A stretch of 49,617 nucleotides of DNA from Candidatus Gastranaerophilales bacterium (GCA_944324865.1 CALUXW010000009.1:1-49617); one strand, 5' to 3'; positions 24,028 to 33,199 are shown, counted from the stretch's first letter. Program-made: numbers and translations. Notes: generated by a model not told the origin, from the letters alone.

Positions 24028-24998
24028 TTATTTTTTTGTAAAAATAAGTTTTATACGTTCTTTAAAATTTGCCGAATTAAATTTTATCTTTCTGATTTCT
24101 TCTTCTTTTTTGTTGTAGAATGATTTTAGATTTTTTATGTCGTGTAATATTTTAATTTGTGATGATTCAGAATTAATATTTGTTATATTTTCAAAAAAGT
24201 TGTTTTTAATTTTGTTATAAAACAAATCCGAATAAAATAAGAATTTAGGGTATTTCATATCGAAATATACATATAAATCTTTAAATACTGTGGCATTTAG
24301 TAAGTATTGTTCCATTTTTGTTATTCCTTGCCAAAGACCTTCATCAGTGATTCTGTATACTGTATCATAATTTTCACAGTTGTAGGCCAGTCCTTTGTCA
24401 AGATGAATTAAGTTTCTAAATGTATCGCCCCTAAAAGAAAATTCCCATGATTTATAAGGCGGGTTCAAAAGTTTATCTGATACACCATTTATAAATATTA
24501 CATTTCTGTATATGCAACCTGATGTTTGTGTAAAAGGTACAAATACGTTCAAATAATCTTTAAAGGATGTTTTTCCGGATTTAAATTTTGAGTATTCTTT
24601 AATGCTGCCATCGGGCATTTTTTGCAGTACATTTGTAATATAAATTGTACAGTCTTTATTGTTTTCCAGAAAATCGAGACCGTTTTGAATAAAATTTTCG
24701 CTCTCCCAGTAATCATCAGCATCCAGAACACAAAAATATGTAGTTTTTAAAAGCTTGTAAGCTCTTAAGATGTTTTTATACAATTTCATGTTTTTATCTG
24801 ATAGCAACAGATCTATTTTGTTGGGGTATTTTTTTGAAACTCTTGTAATATTGGAATAGTTCTGTCACAAGAACAATCGTCCGCCACTATTACTTTATAA
24901 TTATAAGTTGTTTTTTGTTTAAAAATAGACTCAAGCGCCTCAGTTATATATTTTTCCATATTATACGAGGGCATAATAATTGTTAAATCATTTTCCAT
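24028..24998 (-). pseudogene. Family-2 glycosyltransferase interrupted by a frameshift
   Basis: Two frames together make one GT-A glycosyltransferase. Residues 1-61 (MENDLTIIMPSYNMEKYITE...) stop at TAG 24813-24815. The remainder (24807-24028) carries LDADDYWES and the rest of the domain. In the alternate frame the sequence reads through the break as QKKYPNKIDLLLSDKN, which aligns with the EYDKKYPG region of the intact paralogue at 25173. The break lies in an A7 run (T7 at 24829-24835 on the plus strand); eight A would restore the frame. The run occurs in frame as A AAA AAT, a -1 slippery heptamer, so the gene may be dead, phase-variable, recoded, or a sequencing error. Confidence 0.85.
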
Positions 24999-25050
24999 CC
25001 TACATACCGCTTGTTTAGTTGCATGTGTAATTATAATTAATTACCAGAGA

Positions 25051-25059
25051 ATTATAGCA
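25051..25059 (-). promoter_or_regulatory. Predicted extended -10 promoter of the frameshifted glycosyltransferase
   Basis: On the minus strand TGCTATAAT, a perfect extended -10 element, lies about 55 bases before ATG 24998. A ribosome binding site AGGATGGA precedes the ATG. Confidence 0.5.
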
Positions 25060-25105
25060 TAAAATATAAATATATGTATGGAAGCAGAAGTCAGGTGTGC
25101 ATTAA

Positions 25106-25134
25106 TTGACATTGAATATTTTATATACTATACT
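25106..25134 (+). promoter_or_regulatory. Strong predicted promoter of the plus-strand glycan operon
   Basis: TTGACA (25106-25111), 17-base spacer, TATACT (25129-25134). This is the closest match to a housekeeping-sigma consensus that I found. The predicted start is near 25141, followed by the operon at 25173. Confidence 0.8.
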
Positions 25135-25172
25135 TAGTGTAATCTATAAAAGGAAGTTTACTTGGTGGTTTA

Positions 25173-26213
25173 GTGGGAATTTTAAAGAGTATTAGGAAGA
25201 AAATTTTTAAAAACAAAGTATTTAAGTACTTGAGTGATGTTATATATAGAAAAATTTTGCAAATTCAATATGAACAAAAATATGCAAATATAGCCCAAAG
25301 ACTTGAAAATAATAAAGAGTTGTATCAAAAATATTTAATTCCTGACGAGCCTATTTTTACTTTTTGTATGCCTACATATAATGGACAGAAGTATATTGCA
25401 AGAGCATTAGAGTCTATTTTAATGCAGGAGACATCATACAAATATAAAATTTGGATTATAGATGATTGCTCTAATGACAATACCGTAAATATTGTAAGAG
25501 AATATGACAAAAAGTATCCAGGAGTTTTTGAAATTTTTGTCAATCCTGTTAATGAGAAAGCATTAACTGTTGCGCCTAGGATTTATAATAACGTAAAAAC
25601 AAAGTATTGGATGAATTTTGATCAGGATGATTATTGGCTTTCAAAGGATAAATTGGAACGTAGCATAAACTATTTTGAAAACCACCCCGAGTGTACAATT
25701 ATATCCTCAGGTTTATTAATTAAATCCTCAAATAAACTAACCCCTTCTTATTATGGAGAAAAAGACAACTTTACTTTTGACTTTTTTGATTACCCTATAC
25801 CTTTAAGTATTTTAATGCAAACGAGTGCTACAATGTATCGCAATGTATTTAATGAGGAGAATCTTGCTCATATAAACAGCTATGTTGGCACTAATAAAAA
25901 ACATTGCGTCTTGGGCGATACCTTTAGAAATGTTTTTGCGCTGAGTTATGGTTACGGTTATTATGAAAATTCTATTGATTCTGTCTATAATTTGACTGAA
26001 AATGGTGCTTGGTCAAAACTAAATCAAGGACAACAAGAATTTTATAATTTACAGTACTTTTATGACAGCATAGGATTTTTTAAAGAAGAACGGTTTAAAA
26101 TTAAGATGAAAGAGGTAGCGAAGTTCTATTTAAAAAATACACAAAAATACGTCAAAATGTTAAATAAAAATGAACTTGACGAATTTGAAGCAATAAAAAA
26201 GGATTTGTTGTAA
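25173..26213 (+). CDS. Family-2 glycosyltransferase
   Basis: 346-residue GT-A glycosyltransferase. FCMPTYNGQKYIARALESIL (residues about 64-83) is the nucleotide-sugar-binding start, IIDDCSNDNT follows, and DQDDYW (150-155) supplies the metal-binding DxD. The N-terminal 60 residues are basic and helical. GTG 25173 is the best start: GGTGG lies just upstream and no in-frame ATG exists before the domain. It is paralogous to the frameshifted glycosyltransferase at 24028-24998, which is read divergently. Its stop overlaps the start of the WecE-like gene by one base (TAATG). Confidence 0.88.
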   Translation: MGILKSIRKKIFKNKVFKYLSDVIYRKILQIQYEQKYANIAQRLENNKELYQKYLIPDEPIFTFCMPTYNGQKYIARALESILMQETSYKYKIWIIDDCSNDNTVNIVREYDKKYPGVFEIFVNPVNEKALTVAPRIYNNVKTKYWMNFDQDDYWLSKDKLERSINYFENHPECTIISSGLLIKSSNKLTPSYYGEKDNFTFDFFDYPIPLSILMQTSATMYRNVFNEENLAHINSYVGTNKKHCVLGDTFRNVFALSYGYGYYENSIDSVYNLTENGAWSKLNQGQQEFYNLQYFYDSIGFFKEERFKIKMKEVAKFYLKNTQKYVKMLNKNELDEFEAIKKDLL

Positions 26214-27343
26214 TGAATACAATCAGATTTAATAAACCTTATTTAACGGGTAATGAAATAAAATATATAGACGAAACTCTTCAAAGTGGGTTTGTAAGTG
26301 GTGATAGAAAGTTTACTCTACTTGCTCAAGATTTTATTGAAAAAAAATTTAAAATTAAAAAAACATTGCTGACTACATCTTGTAGCACAGCTTTAGATAT
26401 GTCGGCAATGCTGTTAAATTTAAAAGAAGGTGATGAAGTTATATTGCCTTCTTTTACATTTGTTTCAACTGCAAATGCTATTGTAATGCAAAAAGCAAAA
26501 CCGGTTTTTGTTGACATAGATAATACATTAAATATCGATATTTCAAAAATTGAGGAAAAAATTACTTCTAAAACAAAAGCATTATACCCTGTCCATTATG
26601 CTGGTTGTTCTTGTGATATGGACAAGTTGATGCACATAGCAAAAACTAACAATTTAAAGGTTGTAGAAGATGCTGCACAGGCAGTTGATGCAAAGTATAA
26701 GGATCGTTATCTTGGTTCAATCGGCGAGATGGGTACATATAGTTTCCATGAAACAAAGAATTTTGTTTGCGGTGAGGGTGGTGCGTTACTGATAAATGAT
26801 GAATCTTATATTCAAAGAGCTGAGATTATAAGAGAAAAAGGTACAAACAGAAGCAACTTTTTTAAAGGTTTTGTAGATAAGTACACATGGTGTGATGTAG
26901 GCGGAAGTTATTTACCGTCAGATATTTTAGCGGCTATGTTGATGGCTCAGCTGGAAGAAAAAGATTTGATAACTGAAAAAAGAGCTGAAGTTTTTAATTT
27001 ATATAATCAAGGCCTAGCAAATTTGGAAGAACAAGGAAAATTAAAACGAATAAAAATACCTTCCTATAATACAACAAATTATCATATGTATTACATTATT
27101 CTCGAAAATGAATCCATAAGAGATAAGCTTCTGCAATTCCTTAAGTCTAACGGAATAGGTGCTGTTTTCCATTACATTCCATTGCATTTATCTTCAATGG
27201 GAATAATGATGGGTTACAAGGAAGGTGATTTTCCTATGTCGGAAAAATTAAGTTCTTCTTTAATAAGATTACCGATTTATGCAGGTTTGGAAAAAAATGA
27301 AACCGAGTATATTATTGATAAGATTGCGGATTTTTTTAGTTAA
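26213..27343 (+). CDS. rffA: dTDP-4-amino-4,6-dideoxygalactose transaminase (WecE/RffA)
   Basis: 376-residue PLP sugar aminotransferase, closely similar along its length to WecE/RffA of enterobacteria. Matching segments are PSFTFVSTANA, YPVHYAG, VVEDAAQ, the PLP Lys182 in SFHETKNF, and the hallmark EIIREKGTNRS with DKYTW and AVFHYIPLH. It makes dTDP-Fuc4N from dTDP-4-keto-6-deoxyglucose. It is coupled to the upstream glycosyltransferase and followed by a radical SAM gene 16 bases later. The dTDP-sugar synthesis genes are elsewhere. Confidence 0.93.
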   Translation: MNTIRFNKPYLTGNEIKYIDETLQSGFVSGDRKFTLLAQDFIEKKFKIKKTLLTTSCSTALDMSAMLLNLKEGDEVILPSFTFVSTANAIVMQKAKPVFVDIDNTLNIDISKIEEKITSKTKALYPVHYAGCSCDMDKLMHIAKTNNLKVVEDAAQAVDAKYKDRYLGSIGEMGTYSFHETKNFVCGEGGALLINDESYIQRAEIIREKGTNRSNFFKGFVDKYTWCDVGGSYLPSDILAAMLMAQLEEKDLITEKRAEVFNLYNQGLANLEEQGKLKRIKIPSYNTTNYHMYYIILENESIRDKLLQFLKSNGIGAVFHYIPLHLSSMGIMMGYKEGDFPMSEKLSSSLIRLPIYAGLEKNETEYIIDKIADFFS

Positions 27344-27359
27344 TAAATAGGAGATTAAA

Positions 27360-28301
27360 ATGACTGAACAAGAACGTTTAATTAATTACGACGAAGAGGC
27401 ACAAGAGATAATCAAGGGCCGAGTTCCCGAAGAAACTGATTTCCCTGGTGTGATCTTAATTGATAATATTTCATTGTGTAATTTAAAATGCAGTATGTGT
27501 TTTCATAAAAATATGAAAAGAAAACCGGGTATTATGAAAATGGATTTATACAAACGCATAATTGATGAAATCGCAGAAAATAAACCTGATGCGCAAATTT
27601 GGATTACATTTTTCGGTGAAGGTTTAATGTTAAAAGATTTGCCGGAAAGAGTTAAATATGCGCGTGATAAAGGTTTAACAAATATCATTTTAAATTCAAA
27701 CGGAAATTTGGCTAGACCGGATTTCTCAAAAAGATTGATTGAAGCTGGGTTAAACGGGTTTTATGTTGGCATTGATGCTTTTAAACCGGAAACTTATGAA
27801 CAAATAAGGGTTGGAGGAAATTTAGAAAAAGTTACAAAAGGTGTACTTGAATACAAAAAAATGCTTGATGAGTTTGGAAAACCGGATCAAAATGTTGTTG
27901 TTCAGTTTGTTGAAATGGATATAAATGCAGCTGAACTACAAGACTTTATTAACTTTTGGCATGGCAAACATGGCATCAAATGCAAAGTAAGACCTATGGT
28001 AAGTTGGGCAGGAAAAGCAGGTAAACAAGCGACAAATTTAAAAGATGACGTTGACAGATTGCCATGTTATTGGGCAATGAATACAATTAACATTACCGAT
28101 AAGGGTGATGTTGCACTTTGCTCTGTTGATTTAGACTGTGCTTCTCCTATGGGTAATGTTCTTGAATCATCTATTAAAGAAGTTTGGAATACTACTTTGA
28201 GAGAGTTTAGAGACAATCAGCGTAACGGTAATTGGGACAAAATACCTCCAATGTGCCAAGCATGTAAAGATTGGCAGTCAGGTTATGCTAAATATATGTA
28301 A
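27360..28301 (+). CDS. Radical SAM/SPASM domain protein
   Basis: 313-residue radical SAM protein. The [4Fe-4S]-SAM motif is Cys40-x3-Cys44-x2-Cys47 (CNLKCSMC). The C-terminal SPASM-type region has Cys236, Cys254, Cys260, Cys299 and Cys302 for an auxiliary cluster (CYWAMN, CSVDLDC, CQACKDW). The GDVALCSVDLDCASPMGN segment and EVWN are typical SPASM features. In glycan loci such proteins may modify sugars or aminoacyl groups, but the substrate is unknown. It has a strong AGGAG ribosome binding site and belongs to the operon with rffA and the next acyltransferase. Confidence 0.88.
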   Translation: MTEQERLINYDEEAQEIIKGRVPEETDFPGVILIDNISLCNLKCSMCFHKNMKRKPGIMKMDLYKRIIDEIAENKPDAQIWITFFGEGLMLKDLPERVKYARDKGLTNIILNSNGNLARPDFSKRLIEAGLNGFYVGIDAFKPETYEQIRVGGNLEKVTKGVLEYKKMLDEFGKPDQNVVVQFVEMDINAAELQDFINFWHGKHGIKCKVRPMVSWAGKAGKQATNLKDDVDRLPCYWAMNTINITDKGDVALCSVDLDCASPMGNVLESSIKEVWNTTLREFRDNQRNGNWDKIPPMCQACKDWQSGYAKYM

Positions 28302-28328
28302 TACAAATGAGGCGTAAATTCGGTTTGC

Positions 28329-29093
28329 ATGTGTAATATGTTAAATAAAATATTGCGAAACATATATTATTATATTATTAATGTATTTGCATTATCAAGG
28401 CAAAAAAGACATAAAGCAAGGCGAATGCTTACTAACAGGTATAAAGATAAGGGTATAAATAATAAACTAATATTTGTAAAAGACGGCAAAGAATATATAC
28501 TTAATGACTATACTTTTTGCTGGGATGATTTATCAAATGTCTGTATATCTGTAACAGGAAATAATAATATTATAAAAATTCATTTGCCAAATTCTTTAAA
28601 GTACGTTGACATTGTCTGTTCTTCAGACAATGTCAACGTAGAAATAGGCAAAGATTGTATAATCAAAGAATCAAAAATTACCATATGGGGTGGTAGTAAA
28701 AAATCTTTTGTTAAGATTGGTAACGCTTGTACCATTTGGAAAAATTTTCAGTTATTTGTCAGTAGTTGTGCATCTTTTGAAATGGGTGATGACTGTATGT
28801 GCTCATATGATATTCAAATATGGTGCGGTGATGGGCATAGCGTTATCGATAAAGCAAGTGGCAATGTGGCAAATTTGCAAAAATGTACGCTTTCAATCGG
28901 ACGACATTGTTGGATAAGTAATAATGTACTCATGACTAAAAATGCTGTAATTCCAGATAATACAATTGTTGGTATGGGGGCGGTTGTTTCAGGAAAATTT
29001 GAACAAGAGTATGTCTGTATTGCCGGAAATCCGGCAAGAGTTGTTAAAACAAATGTTGAGTGGTGCAGAGAAAATATTCAGAATCCTGCATAA
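28329..29093 (+). CDS. Left-handed beta-helix (hexapeptide-repeat) acyltransferase
   Basis: 254-residue hexapeptide-repeat protein related to sugar O- or N-acetyltransferases. Repeats are visible from about residue 75 (VDIVCSSDNVNVEIGKDCIIKES) to the end, with the active-site-like IWCGDGHSVID near residues 165-175 and the usual end IAGNPARVVK. The N-terminal 70 residues are basic and not assigned. Two in-frame ATGs (28329, 28338) are possible. It is the last gene of the plus-strand operon. The gene contains a perfect 17-bp inverted repeat (separate entry). Confidence 0.8.
   Translation: MCNMLNKILRNIYYYIINVFALSRQKRHKARRMLTNRYKDKGINNKLIFVKDGKEYILNDYTFCWDDLSNVCISVTGNNNIIKIHLPNSLKYVDIVCSSDNVNVEIGKDCIIKESKITIWGGSKKSFVKIGNACTIWKNFQLFVSSCASFEMGDDCMCSYDIQIWCGDGHSVIDKASGNVANLQKCTLSIGRHCWISNNVLMTKNAVIPDNTIVGMGAVVSGKFEQEYVCIAGNPARVVKTNVEWCRENIQNPA
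28602..28640. repeat. Perfect 17-bp inverted repeat inside the acyltransferase gene
   Basis: Left arm 28602-28618 (TACGTTGACATTGTCTG), 5-base loop, right arm 28624-28640, its exact reverse complement. The sequence is in frame and encodes part of the hexapeptide region (YVDIVCSSDNVNVE). Confidence 0.95.
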
Positions 29094-29123
29094 GGTGCGA
29101 AAATAAAAGGTATAAATATAACT

Positions 29124-29729
29124 TTAAAAATTGCAGTCTTGTTCTATTAAGTTTATTTTATTTTCATTTGTGTTTAATATTGCTGCACAAATTTTATTTT
29201 GTTTATGTCTGGATTGGCCAACCGATCCTGGGTTTAATAAAATTGTGTTATTAATTTCATATACCATGGGTCTGTGTGTATGGCCAAAAAATATATAGTC
29301 ATAGTTAAGGTTCGAGAATTTTTCCAGTTTTTCACTGTCGGGATATATGTATTCTTCTAATAAATTATCAGGGCTGCCGTGCTGTATTAATATTTTTTTT
29401 CCATCAAGTGTTAATTCTGCCTGATGCGGGAGTGTTTTCAACCAGTTTATATTTTCAAGTGACAGGCTTTCTTTTGCAAAATTTATTCCATCGACAACTC
29501 TTTGATTAACTTCTCTTGTAAAATTTTTTATTACGTAATAATCATGATTACCAAGAACGCATGTTTTATTTTTAATTTTTTTAATACGATTTATAACTTC
29601 GTTAACTTCTTTGCCATACCCGGTGTAATCACCAAGGCATATTGTGTAGTCAATATTTTTTATATTATCCAGAAGTTGCCTAAGTGCTTTAAAATTTGCG
29701 TGTATGTCGCTTAATATAAGTATATTCAT
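29124..29729 (-). CDS. YfcE-type metallophosphoesterase
   Basis: 201-residue calcineurin-like phosphoesterase. Metal ligands are visible: Asp8-x-His10 (LSDIH), Asp34 (LGDYTGYG), Asn61-His62 (LGNHD), IQHGSP and GHTH. It is related to YfcE/MJ0936-type phosphodiesterases. It is the last gene of the minus-strand cassette, starting one base after the acyltransferase stop. A role in removing a phosphate from a cassette intermediate is possible but not shown; it could be a passenger housekeeping enzyme. Confidence 0.88.
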   Translation of the reverse strand: MNILILSDIHANFKALRQLLDNIKNIDYTICLGDYTGYGKEVNEVINRIKKIKNKTCVLGNHDYYVIKNFTREVNQRVVDGINFAKESLSLENINWLKTLPHQAELTLDGKKILIQHGSPDNLLEEYIYPDSEKLEKFSNLNYDYIFFGHTHRPMVYEINNTILLNPGSVGQSRHKQNKICAAILNTNENKINLIEQDCNF

Positions 29730-29730
29730 A

Positions 29731-30363
29731 TTATTTCCCTAGAATATCCGGCATCAAAGCTTTGTAAACATTGTTTTTTTCTGTGTTTTCGTTTATTACA
29801 ACACCGGCACCAACAAGAGATTTTTCGGCAATTGTAATATGATCCCTTATTGTGGCATTTGCACCTATAAAAGAATTGGCGCAAATTGTCACAAAACCAT
29901 TAATGCAAGCATTTGAACCAATAAATACATTATCATTTATTATGCTATCATGACAAATTGATGCAGATGATTGGACTAAAATATTGTTGCCCAATTTTGT
30001 AAATGGTTGGATAATTACTCTTTCAAACATAAATACATTTTCGCCAATTTTCACATCAGGGGAGATTGTACATGTGGGATGAATATATGATATGCACGTA
30101 TACCCTTTGTTTTTGGCTTCATTATATATTCTCTCCCTTAGAGTGTTTCTTTTTGTATATCCCAGCGAAATAAACATTTTATACTTGTTTGCAGGATAAT
30201 GTTTTTCAATTTTTTCAAAATCAATTAAAGGTTTTGATAAAAAATTTGTGGTTGAAATAAAGTCTGAATTTACTGTGTATGCACATATATTATATTTTTG
30301 TTCCAAATAAATACTTGTTAATTTTGTAAAATCAGAATTCCCAAAAACAATTATATTTTCCAT
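29731..30363 (-). CDS. PglD/NeuD-type sugar acyltransferase
   Basis: 210-residue protein: an N-terminal Rossmann-like part (ENIIVFGNSDFTKL) that binds a nucleotide sugar in PglD-type enzymes, then a left-handed beta-helix of hexapeptide repeats (residues about 90-190; YIHPTCTISPDVKIGENVF, SASICHDSIINDN) with a catalytic His candidate in ICHDS. It likely N-acetylates an amino-sugar nucleotide made by one of the two aminotransferases. It sits one base from both neighbours in the minus-strand cassette. Confidence 0.85.
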   Translation of the reverse strand: MENIIVFGNSDFTKLTSIYLEQKYNICAYTVNSDFISTTNFLSKPLIDFEKIEKHYPANKYKMFISLGYTKRNTLRERIYNEAKNKGYTCISYIHPTCTISPDVKIGENVFMFERVIIQPFTKLGNNILVQSSASICHDSIINDNVFIGSNACINGFVTICANSFIGANATIRDHITIAEKSLVGAGVVINENTEKNNVYKALMPDILGK

Positions 30364-30364
30364 G

Positions 30365-31276
30365 TTAAATCTCCGATTTTTTTGAGTATGACTTTTTCCA
30401 TTTTATTAAGGTATCTTCCAGGGTATAAATTTGTTTGTAGCCTAGTTCGCTGCATGCTTTTTTGGTTGAAATTGTCCAATTATAGTCCTCTTGAGGGTCA
30501 TTTTTGCCTGTGTATATTATTTTACTTTTAGAGTTAAATATCTCTATGCATTTTTTGGCAAGTTCTATATTGGAATAAGATTTTAGCGAAGCAATATTAA
30601 AGGTGTTTGATTTACTGTACTTTAGTGTCAATAATATTGCATTTGAAATGTCATCAACATCAATATAATTTTGTATCCTTAATCCATTTCCATCAATGTA
30701 AATATCCTCGTTGTTTAAGGCTTTTTTTGCAAATATTGAAAAAATTTTGTTTTCAGGCATGTCAACACCAATAGGGGATGGTATTCTTAAAATTATGGTT
30801 ACAATTTTTGAATTTAAAGCAAAATTTAATATATTTTCGCCGAAAAATTTTGTTGCATGATAGGTTGACATTGGCGATATCGGATGTTCTTCCGTAATTG
30901 GTATAATTTTAGGTTTTCCTATTATAGGTATGGATGATATATAGATAATTTTTTTGCAATTGTGTTTTTTTGCCAGTTCGCAAATTTGTAAAATGCCTTT
31001 GCAATTCGAGTTTATTAATGTTTTGTCAAAATTATCATAAGAAATACAGGCAGCTGTATGTATTATAATGTCAATTTTATCGATTTTATCAAATCTTGTT
31101 ACAAAATTATTGTCACCAAGTTCTGCTTCTATATATTCCTTGCAGTATTTTTCTTGTATGTCAGTATGTCTTGATGTTCCAATTAATTTTATTTCTTGTG
31201 AAAAATTTGCTAAAAATTTAACAGTGTTTTTGCCTATAAAACCACTTGCGCCAGTTACTAAAATTGTCTTTTTCAT
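30365..31276 (-). CDS. NAD-dependent sugar epimerase/dehydratase
   Basis: 303-residue extended short-chain dehydrogenase. It has the NAD-binding ILVTGASGFIGKNTVKFL and the catalytic Tyr139-x3-Lys143 (STYHATK) with Ser114/115 (YISSIP). It acts on a nucleotide sugar (4-keto reduction, epimerisation or dehydration); the exact reaction cannot be read. It overlaps the ATP-grasp gene by 4 bases. Confidence 0.88.
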   Translation of the reverse strand: MKKTILVTGASGFIGKNTVKFLANFSQEIKLIGTSRHTDIQEKYCKEYIEAELGDNNFVTRFDKIDKIDIIIHTAACISYDNFDKTLINSNCKGILQICELAKKHNCKKIIYISSIPIIGKPKIIPITEEHPISPMSTYHATKFFGENILNFALNSKIVTIILRIPSPIGVDMPENKIFSIFAKKALNNEDIYIDGNGLRIQNYIDVDDISNAILLTLKYSKSNTFNIASLKSYSNIELAKKCIEIFNSKSKIIYTGKNDPQEDYNWTISTKKACSELGYKQIYTLEDTLIKWKKSYSKKSEI

Positions 31277-32253
31277 AAATTTTCATTAACCAGATATTCT
31301 TTAAAAATTCTGATTACCTTACCTTTTCTTATATTAAAAAATTCTTTTAAATCGTTTTTTTTGTAACAATATTCCGAAATTGCCGCTTGTAGGTCTTTAA
31401 AACCTAATAAATCTCTAATTGGTGTTGTGCCTGAAAATCTCACATTTAATTCAAAACATACCGGCTTGTTTTTGTGCATTCTGAGCTGTATGTTTAATGG
31501 ACCTTTTATGCCTAATGCTCTTGTTATTTTTTTACATTCTTCATATATGTCTTGATTAAATATTGTTTCGGCATAAATTGTATTTCCGTTTTGCAGACGC
31601 CTTTTTAGTATTATTGCATCTTGAAAAATTCCGCAATTATTTGTATATGTTGCAACTGTATATTCATCTTCATCATTACCAAGCATTTCTTGTACAACAT
31701 AATTTCCCAGTTCTGGGATTAGCTTATCTAATTCATTTTTGCTATTGATAACAAATATGCCTTTTGAACCTTTGCCATTTCTCGGTTTTGCTATAATAGG
31801 AAAACTTGTTTTATTTAAAAGCTTTTCAATATCTTTTTTATTTTGAGCATCTGCATATTGTGGATAATTAAAATTATTATTTTTTAACCATTGACAAGTC
31901 TTTAGTTTATCATTGCCAATTTCCAATTGCTCCCTATTTGCTACAATAAAGATTGCATTTGTTGCGGATTTTAATTTTGCGATATTATTCGAAATAGCAA
32001 AAATATTTTCTTCAACTCCACTTAGTACCAAATTTATTTCTTCTTTATTACAAATTTCAATAAGCCAGGGAATAAAATTATTGTCATTTGCGTATGGTGA
32101 TAAATAAAATTTGTCTGTAATGTATTTACCATTAGAATCTTTATTTACACATGCACCAATAATTTTTGCATCTATACCACTCGTTTTAATTACAGAATTA
32201 ATACCCTGCGTGACATTGCCACTCATCCCTAATAGTAGTATATTAATTTTCAT
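31273..32253 (-). CDS. ATP-grasp ligase (CarB/PylC-like)
   Basis: 326-residue ATP-grasp protein. The N-terminal Rossmann-like part (ILLLGMSGNVTQGINSVIK) resembles carbamoyl-phosphate-synthase-type ATP-grasp proteins. The central ATP-binding domain has FPIIAKPRNGKGSKGIFV and a VVQEMLGNDEDEYTV stretch. PVCFELNVRFSGTTPI supplies the Mg-binding Glu and Asn. Such enzymes join a carboxylate to an amine or other nucleophile through an acyl phosphate. In this cassette it may attach an amino acid or carboxylate to an amino sugar. It overlaps neighbours by 11 and 4 bases. Substrate unknown. Confidence 0.85.
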   Translation of the reverse strand: MKINILLLGMSGNVTQGINSVIKTSGIDAKIIGACVNKDSNGKYITDKFYLSPYANDNNFIPWLIEICNKEEINLVLSGVEENIFAISNNIAKLKSATNAIFIVANREQLEIGNDKLKTCQWLKNNNFNYPQYADAQNKKDIEKLLNKTSFPIIAKPRNGKGSKGIFVINSKNELDKLIPELGNYVVQEMLGNDEDEYTVATYTNNCGIFQDAIILKRRLQNGNTIYAETIFNQDIYEECKKITRALGIKGPLNIQLRMHKNKPVCFELNVRFSGTTPIRDLLGFKDLQAAISEYCYKKNDLKEFFNIRKGKVIRIFKEYLVNENL

Positions 32254-33199
32254 TTACACCTTCTTGTTTTAAAATATACGTTTGATACACTGATGTCCTA
32301 CCCCCAAAACTTTCTTTTTGACTTATTAAACCGTTGTTCAGATATTGTCCATTGTTTTCGGTTGATATACCAAAATCGAAAAATAGTTTGTTGTCTTGAA
32401 ATTTATCAATCAAATATTTAATTAATAAATCCAGTGCACCAAGTTCTCTTGCCTTTTCATTTGCTGCTAAATACTGTGTGTGAACTACCTGGTGTGAAAC
32501 AAATAAAAGAGTTGCTGCAATCATTTTACCATCTTGTTTTGCACACCATAGTTGTATTTCGTTTAAAAATCTGGATTTTAAAAGCGTAAGTTCGTCTGCG
32601 TTGTGAACTGCACTTGTGTTGTGATATTTCTTTAGCACTTCGTTTTCAAGTTTAATAAATTCATCAAAATCTTGAGATTCTTCAATAAGTATATTTGATT
32701 TTTTTGCTCTTGCAATTTGTGCCTTGCGCCCTTTGGGCATTTTGCAAGGATTTGAACATAAAATGGTGGTAGATGGCTCAACTTTTAACAATTTTGCATT
32801 GTTTATATAAAGTGCGTACAAATCCTCTTGAGATGGTAGTCGGTGATATATTTGAGGGATAACTTTATATATAAGTTTATTAATTGCATTGTTTTTCATA
32901 TATTCTTTTAATGTGTTGAAGCAAATGAGCATTTTTTCTTGTTTCATATTCTCATCTGTCAAAAAGCCTCCATAGGTTAGCCCCTGATGTGAATATAAAA
33001 TGTCCCCCCTCAAATTTGCAGGTAAAAGTGCAATTAACTTTTCCGAATCATCAAAAAACATTAAAGAATTGTCTTCAAACCTGTCGGAATGATAGTCCAT
33101 ATAATCTCTATCAAACATAAAAAAAGCATTTTTTGAATTTTTTATAAAACAATTCCATGTTTCTTTGTCGTTTTCTGAATACTTTTTTACCTTATACAT
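32243..33199 (-). CDS. FemAB/GNAT-fold acyl- or aminoacyltransferase
   Basis: 318-residue protein with two GNAT-like halves as in FemAB-type enzymes. The N-half has FMFDRDYMDYHSDRF and SHQGLTYGGF. The C-half has LWCAKQDGKMIAATLLFV, VVHTQYLAANEKARELGALDLLIKYLI (quoted in part) and FDFGIST, typical of proteins in polysaccharide loci. It could acylate or aminoacylate a sugar. It overlaps the FdtA-like gene by 8 bases and the ATP-grasp gene by 11, so the three are translationally coupled. Confidence 0.8.
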   Translation of the reverse strand: MYKVKKYSENDKETWNCFIKNSKNAFFMFDRDYMDYHSDRFEDNSLMFFDDSEKLIALLPANLRGDILYSHQGLTYGGFLTDENMKQEKMLICFNTLKEYMKNNAINKLIYKVIPQIYHRLPSQEDLYALYINNAKLLKVEPSTTILCSNPCKMPKGRKAQIARAKKSNILIEESQDFDEFIKLENEVLKKYHNTSAVHNADELTLLKSRFLNEIQLWCAKQDGKMIAATLLFVSHQVVHTQYLAANEKARELGALDLLIKYLIDKFQDNKLFFDFGISTENNGQYLNNGLISQKESFGGRTSVYQTYILKQEGVNEN

